Below are positions 58,327-64,000 of a DNA stretch of 64,000 nucleotides, piece after piece; positions within the stretch are counted from its first letter, which is position 1, and each line of letters starts with the position of its first letter. This DNA is from Perkinsus olseni. Taxonomy: Eukaryota > Perkinsozoa > Perkinsida > Perkinsidae. The notes under the pieces were generated by a model. It was not told where the DNA came from. It searched no databases and worked only from the letters and a program-made list of their open reading frames with translations. Made by a program: the position numbers and the translations under genes. The stretch lies in NCBI GenBank assembly GCA_013115135.1, contig JABANP010000001.1, positions 372,001-436,000 on the forward strand, written 5' to 3'.

Positions 58327-59411
58327 AGCGAGTCAACGTACAACAGAAGGCCCCCGCCTTGCCCGACGCTGCCGTAACACAACTATCGCATTCATTGACA
58401 GGAAGAAATGTCTTCTTCGCTCATTCTATTGATATCAACTACATTCCTGTCCACTGAAAGGTGAAAAATCATCAACCGCCGCCACTTTTTCGTCAGTGGT
58501 CCTCCACGTGATGAAAGTACAGCGTCTACTCCTACTACTACTTCTACCTATAATACTGATACTGGCTTCAGTATCATTATTTACGACAAAGCCACTGACG
58601 ACGAATCAAGCGTGAAATCAAAAGTCTTACTACAGAAACCCCGCATCGCCCGAGGACGGAGGACTATCGACAATCACTTCGACTACCACAACTATGATAC
58701 CACATGATACCAATGATAGCGTCTCTCAGAAAAAGGACTCTAGAACCTACTACTCGAGTCAGCCCACCTGCTGACACGCAATCTGAGAGAGCGACAAGAC
58801 TATACATACATACCGGACTGTCGGCCACATCGTCTACGAAAACGCCATGTCCGGTGACAGCAATAAAAACTGCGACTACTACGACAACAGATGAACATAA
58901 AAAGGATTGCAACGACAACTTAACCCTGGGAGCGGTGAAGGATCAAGACTGGCGGCGAAATGGTGAAGCGAAGTTCCCACTAGGTCACCATCACCGCCGA
59001 AAGGTTGATGATTGGTAGTAAAAGACAATGTACAACGGTGGCTCCTGATAGGGGGCATATGAGCCGACTTCACGACGACAGGAGAAGAAGCTTCTAGAAC
59101 AGCACAATGCTATTACATAAGAATCAGTGGGATAATGCCCTACCATGGTTGGTGTTGTAAAATACGGAGAATGCACAGGGGTCCGGGCGTGAGATTACAC
59201 AGTTGCTACCTCTCAATTACAGCGACAACAAAGACACCGCTACGACGATGGCCGTTATGCCTCGCAGACCAGGGACCTCCGATGGTACCTGAGCTCATCA
59301 TCACTATTATACCACAACAGGCGCATCAAATCTCGCTGTGATATTCCCCGTCAAGCCACCGCAAGGTTGTAGAGACAAGGGCTGCGATCGTATCCAGAAA
59401 CCTCCAAATGC
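58327..59411. other. Spacer with one possible secreted/membrane peptide
   Basis: A plus-strand ATG at 58511 opens MKVQRLLLLLLLPIILILAS followed by a short Thr-rich stretch to a TGA. The same frame continues beyond the stop with Thr/Ser-rich sequence. It could be the first exon of a secreted or type II membrane protein, but no convincing splice was found. Otherwise no gene seen. Confidence 0.35.
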
Positions 59412-60402
59412 CTACCGCTGCTTTTGCGGCTTAGTACGCTGAGAAGTGGAAGTACTAGATTGCCCTCCACCAGCCGCTGCGGCACCCCTGAGCATAGCCC
59501 TCCGGGTTGCACAGAGCTCGGAGTACTTGTCGATCTCAGCGAACTCGCAAGCCTGGGCTACAGTGTAGTCCTCGACCTCACCGTTGTCATTCAACAGCGC
59601 TGTCAAAGAGTGCAGCAAATAACTCTGAAAGAGGGATCATGATCAGCATTCGTACCACACCATTTGTATTTCATACCAATTGTCGCTCGAGTTCGAGCAC
59701 AGTAGGGACCTCTTTCAACAAACAGGTCTTGACAGGCATGCCAGGATAGAGCATCCGGAGAGTTCTCGCTGGCTCCACATCGCCCGGCATGTTGCCGATC
59801 AACAAAATCTGATGATTCAAAAAATGCATCACTCCTGACGCAGTAACCTTGAAGGCCCCACTGACCTCATTATCAACAAGCTGGTCTTCTATGGCATTTG
59901 CTCGACAAAAACTGTTACCCAGTTTGACAACCGTCGGGCACTTCTGCCTGAAGCAGTCGCCACCTCCACGATCATACTGCCATCGCTGCCACTATTACTT
60001 GAGCCCTAACTGGCGATTCCCTTTTGGAGTATGGACGATTCGGGCCCTTCCCACAAGGGGGGATAGCTCGGGAGCAAACTTCGTACAGCTCTCCTCGACC
60101 CAGCCCTCTGTGCTCGAGCTCAGTATTATCAGACCATCCTCTGCTGAAAGCTCTAGCAGAAGCTCCAGTACTGACGCTGCAATGCTAATGTACCGTTCAG
60201 AAAGCTTAATCTGAGTGACACGACGACCACTACTACTTAGACACCGAGAGGGCTCAGCTACTGATACCTCTCCACCATGATTGATGATGTCTTTAGTAGG
60301 CAACATCGTGTCGTCCCAATCTAGTATGGTAAGCAGACGAGAGCAACCGCCTCGTCCAGTGTTCATCGTGGAATGGTTGCTGCTATTGGTCGGGGTTTGC
60401 AT
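59412..60402 (-). CDS. HAD-like phosphatase-fold protein
   Basis: It starts MQTPTNSSNHSTMNTGRGGC at 60402. The segment RLLTILDWDDTMLPTK carries the DxD(T) catalytic motif of the HAD superfamily, and GLIILSSSTEGWVEESC supplies the motif-II serine region. Later exons read VMHFLNHQILLIGNMPGDV, TLRMLYPGMPVKTCLLKEVP and AQACEFAEIDKYSELCATRR, ending with a basic tail (QRTKPQKQR) at 59412. An alveolate/plant-like family of HAD proteins with LDWDDT is known, but its substrate is not clear to me. The gene may encode a phosphatase or a catalytically altered regulator. Confidence 0.6.
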
Positions 60403-61665
60403 GGGGTGACAAAATGTAGTCTCTGAAGGTAGTGGCACTATACTTCAACATCGATAGAGTCAATAAAGCGCCTCTTCGACCCAGGTCCTTAACTAGCAGA
60501 GAGAACCCTTCAATGACAAGGAGGGACGCTTCTTTTTAACGTTGACGCGCGCATCAACTGCGCCTCGAAATTGGTCCCGGGTTCGAACCCACGCAGGGGC
60601 ATCCAATATTTTACTCCCTGTGGAGTTGTTCGCTACCTCGTAGCGCGTTGCTGCGGCGCACGGTGTGCCAAAAATGGAAAGTGCCCTAAGAAAAAAACTC
60701 ATTTTAGGTCTATACGAGTACAGTCGATCCACAAAATATCAAAGCCATATTCGCATTTGTTGACTCGCACTTTCGGCGGATAGTTTTACGTGTGTTTTCG
60801 CCACTCCCGTTCGTTTTGTATAGAGAAAAGTGCTACGATGAACTTCGCAGCCCGACGTTGCCAACCGTCTACTTATTTCAACACCTTAGTTGATGTCGCG
60901 AATGAGTGGGGCCCCGATGGTGTCCTCGGTTCTCCCAGACTCGATTTGACCTGGCGTGAACTGCTGATTCTTAAAAATGCTGCCTGTGGGAGTCGAACCA
61001 GGAACCTTGGCGGAATTCATCTTGACACCTTGACGGCATTCAGCAGGTGGTAGGGGCGACCACCCAGAGGCCAGGACGGCTCGGATTGAAAGCAAAACAA
61101 ATGTCAATCCCCCGAAATTTTCGGGCCGAAAAGTAGCTGAGGGAGATCCCTCGAAATCAGCGTAGGAGAGCAGGCATCGTATGAAGCCTCCCAAACTTGA
61201 AAGCGGCCCGGGCCCCTGCAACATGAGTCCCACGAAAGGCGGAACCCTGTCGGCTATACATACGATAGACAGATAGACAGGAGTCACCTCGCTACGGTGA
61301 TACGAGCCTTTTCATAGCGGCTCTGTAATCTTCTTTGTCTCCATTGCTGGTCCGTGTCACCGATCCTCTGTCCCCATTTACTCTTCATTTATGCACTCAC
61401 GAACTCATCACGCATTGCAGGCTACAATGCATATCACGGGTCTTGTCTCATAGATCCTGGAACAGTTATCGGGTTGCGCGATTACTACAGTATAGGTGTT
61501 TTCAAGATAGCATCTTCCCGGCGTCACGGCTGACCGTCACGTCAGAGCGTCACGGTGGAGCGGTAACTCAACCACGGCTCAACAGCGGTGCCTACGTGGC
61601 CCACTGCTGTCTCAGCAACCCAGCTCGTCGTAGTTCCACCGTTTTCCGCCCTACGATGTAGAACG
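60403..61665. other. Intergenic region
   Basis: Contains two B-box-like sequences (GGTTCGAACCC at 60590 plus strand; GGTTCGACTCC at about 60990 minus strand), each followed by similar CCCAC...CAT...ATTTT tails. Neither folds as a tRNA by eye. No protein gene supported. Confidence 0.4.
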
Positions 61666-61883
61666 ATGTTCCCTTACGATCTTTCATCATCGTTCTAACG
61701 ACCATCGTTATGTGGTTTGGCACCGTCCGCGGGGACCTAGACGCCCACTCCTACTGTCAGCTCGTGTCCCAGCAGCGCTGCCACGGCGAGAAGGCTTACT
61801 GTAACTGCATTGGTCAAATATGCGCTTCTGTTAATCCGCTTAAGGACTGTCTAGAGAAGTACGTTTGTAAATGCAAACGCTGA
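61666..61883 (+). pseudogene. Small cysteine-rich secreted protein, copy A, broken signal peptide
   Basis: The mature region, GDLDAHSYCQLVSQQRCHG onward to VCKCKR, has eight cysteines in the same spacing pattern as copy B (C-x7-C-x6-C-x-C-x4-C-x8-C-x4-C-x-C). Upstream, RSFIIVLTTIVMWFGTVRG aligns with copy B's signal peptide, but the only suitable ATG (61666) is out of frame by one base at a CCC run (61671-61673). Translation could otherwise start at the internal ATG 61710 (MWF), which would lack most of the signal peptide. It is therefore a recent pseudogene, an assembly error, or a gene with an unseen 5' exon. Confidence 0.55.
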
Positions 61884-62701
61884 GGGCGCTATACATAGGC
61901 TGGGTCAGAAAAGTCGTGTGCGGTATCAAAGACATATCAAGGCCTTCTTTGTACCGTAGAGTTTTTTATTGCCTTCCTGGCGGACTAGACGTTTCCTGAC
62001 CTCTGTTCCAGATTTCTTTGGCGTGCTCTAGTCTACCCGTCCCATTCATCGTAGGGAGCATTCACAGGCTGCAGCATCTCGTTGGTCAATTGAAGGGAAC
62101 ACCACAGGTTCGAACTCCTATCAGAGCCAAAACTCCATGTACAGGGGCGATGTCACCCGCGCTTTGGCCTCAATGCTGCCTCGCTTCGCTGGCGATATGT
62201 TAAACCGTATGTTCGGGGTCGAGAGGGACTCCTTCCCTCCTCCCCATTCACCCGCCGAGGCATGAGCAACGTGACGCTTAGCAGCATACGCGTTGAAGGA
62301 ATTGGTCCCCCGAAGGTGACCCCGCATACACTCTCGGGCAGCAGAGAGCCAACGAATGAATCGCCAGAAGCCGCTGCTATCGATTAGTGTCCCGTCTGTC
62401 TGATAATGAAGTCTTACGCCTCGGACCTCCATGCGACTCCCCGTCTGAGACAGGGAGACATTACACGGCGTTACAGACATTAGACCTTGCCTCGACGCGA
62501 GAACCAAACACCATCCGCTGCGAAGGAGCCCCTCCGAGCTCGGGGCTCTCAGCACCCCGGGCAGGACACACATGGCGACCGCATAGTGGCGTCACGGTTG
62601 CACGCCGACTCGCCGGGGCGATGGGGCATGACGGGGCTGTTCCACCCTTTTCGGCTGTTGCTTGCGCCTACTCTTAGCTGGACTCCCCAACTTTTAACAC
62701 T

Positions 62702-62926
62702 ATGATCTCCTTTTCCGTCATTTTCCTACTGACTATCGTTATGTGGCACGCCAACAGTCACGACCCTGGTGGAGACCCTAAGGCCGACAACGACTGCCAG
62801 CAGGCATCCAACAGTCTCTGCGGAGGCGTCAAGGTCTTCTGCGACTGCAAGTGGGGGCACTGTGCTCCTACCAACCCGTTCGGCAGTGACTGTGCTGACA
62901 GTATCGTATGCCAGTGCAAGAACTGA
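62702..62926 (+). CDS. Small cysteine-rich secreted protein, copy B (74 aa)
   Basis: It starts MISFSVIFLLTIVMWHANS, a strong signal peptide, then a mature part of about 55 residues with eight cysteines ending VCQCKN. It is intronless and is preceded by ACTTTTAACACT. The size, eight cysteines and secretion resemble defensin-like or effector-like peptides by architecture only; no homology to a named family is claimed. Paralogous to 61666-61883. Confidence 0.7.
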   Translation: MISFSVIFLLTIVMWHANSHDPGGDPKADNDCQQASNSLCGGVKVFCDCKWGHCAPTNPFGSDCADSIVCQCKN

Positions 62927-64000
62927 GGTCGCGGTGAGAGGAGGCGCCAGGCAGCTATGTTCCACGTCCCCACTACACTGAGCCTGGCCGCTTATTTTAA
63001 ACCACTCTTATGATTTGGTAATGATTACGCTTATTCGTCCTGGTTGTCACACACTCTCGGTGTGTCGATCATATCATGAGCCGATCAAATAAGGGTTCGT
63101 GGCACAACCAGGCAATTTCGTTATTCCCTGTTTCATTGCATTGAGCGGCTCTTTCGCCGACAAAATCGCTCACACAACGGCAGCAGGATTGCGTTGGCCA
63201 AGTGACTACAATAGTGTGGAGCTCCTTCGGCATCGAGCATTTGATCAGTGTGCGGTTTGGGATGTCGAGAGCCGTTGGAGCCGGTCGCAATACTGGCTCG
63301 CGGCGCCGGAGGTTCGCTATGCTGTGTTTCCGACGAGTAGGCTATTGATGCAGCAATCTTTGAGCATTATCCTCGACCTTTAATGGGCTGTTTTCCTGCG
63401 GCATAGAAGGCACTGACGGAAGACGGTAGTGGGCGACTACTAACAACGACTGCCCTGTGTGACAGGCACCGCACTGGAGTATCAGCCGCCTCGATTCGTT
63501 CTGGTGTTCAGTATGAGTCACATACTGGAAACCTCGGCTCGGTAAGAGGTCCCAGCTAAGGACTCCAAGGGGCGCCCCCTAAGGGTATGGGGAAGTTACT
63601 CCGAGGGACGGCTAGCAACGGCGGTCTACGGTGGCGATGACTGAGCGCCTGGAGGCCAGCCCGCCGTTCTGGCGCCTTGAAAAACTGAAAGTGGCTGAAG
63701 CGGAGTCCGAGCTGAGTCGACTGAGTCAACTGGGGTGAGAATGGGTTTGATTGTTCGTGAAAGTCTTGGTGAGCGCAAGACATCAGGAATTTATGGTCAT
63801 GCATCCACATGCCACCGATAGGGGCGGCCTCCGCGCTTGGGGAGTCGTAAGGGCACTAACGATAGCGGGACCAGTCCGCGCTTGACGAACACGACGGACT
63901 GATAGGAGCAAATATACGACAAGGGGTTACTACGAGAATAGCTGACTCGCAGAGATCGATCAGCTTACCATGTACGCATATGCATTGACGCGCCGAACTC
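62927..64000. other. 3' end of window, no firm gene
   Basis: A plus-strand open stretch at 63099-63383 lacks a clear start and domain. No repeat or RNA gene recognised. Confidence 0.4.

Noticed and set aside
58664..58918. Minus-strand frame with a signal-peptide-like VVVVVAVFIAV stretch
   Set aside because: No ATG in frame ahead of the hydrophobic part; it mirrors a Thr-rich plus-strand repeat (ACT/ACC codons), which reads as Val/Ser on the other strand.
60580..61010. tRNA-like T-arm/B-box sequences GGTTCGAACCC and GGTTCGACTCC
   Set aside because: No five-base T-stem, acceptor stem or cloverleaf could be formed by eye; at most a SINE-like or chance B-box.
62121..62573. Long minus-strand open frame (150 codons)
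   Set aside because: No family-like motif, no clear ATG context, and GC-rich sequence that opens several frames at once.

Overview
This is a nuclear window from a eukaryote with dense, short GT-AG introns. It is most likely a Perkinsus-like alveolate (Perkinsozoa, near dinoflagellates). The assignment is inference. It rests on many 40-120 nt introns, an alveolate-style LRR protein with a CxADDKSGCGPSKC-like segment, a flagellar TPH-domain protein, lineage-restricted secreted families, and housekeeping genes in a compact spliced layout. No bacterial operons, CRISPR arrays, rRNA or convincing tRNA genes were seen.

0-15 kb is an expanded cluster of two interleaved families. Four intronless plus-strand genes (1789, 7568, 9951, 12317) encode about 257-residue secreted paralogues of a family I do not recognise. 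Three minus-strand two-exon 14-3-3 genes (3937-4730, 5372-6262, 14244-15058) sit between them. One 14-3-3 copy has a 1-nt frameshift. Intergenic blocks are also duplicated, so the cluster grew by segmental duplication and gene conversion.

15.7-30 kb holds housekeeping and signalling genes: a RanBP2-type zinc-finger protein (+), a RAD18-like RING E3 (-), a possible membrane protein (-), a PP2A B56 regulatory subunit (-), a MOB kinase activator (+), a RING-H2 protein (-), a 109-aa membrane protein (-) and class I fructose-bisphosphate aldolase (-).

29.8-36.7 kb is a plus-strand run: cytochrome c oxidase subunit 6B, an unrecognised protein, coatomer epsilon, a disordered basic protein, an EF-hand protein, a small secreted protein and a small hypothetical.

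37.7-60.4 kb is almost entirely minus strand: proteasome RPN1, a small C-terminally anchored protein, mitochondrial-type uS15, an ELMO-domain protein, an ABCF ATPase, a Q/H-rich protein with a C-terminal SH3 domain, a probable LRR-RING-TRAF fusion, a CX9C-type protein, an MNS1-like TPH-domain flagellar protein and a HAD-like protein. The final 4 kb carries two related small cysteine-rich secreted proteins (61666, 62702), the first apparently broken in its signal peptide.

Two non-genic signals recur. A 13-mer close to AGCGGAGCGAAGC (either orientation) lies inside many introns. A short terminal-inverted-repeat element lies just upstream of two gene starts (22.7 kb and 51.1 kb). Exon boundaries were read by eye, so multi-exon models carry uncertainty of one or more exons unless exact joins are given.
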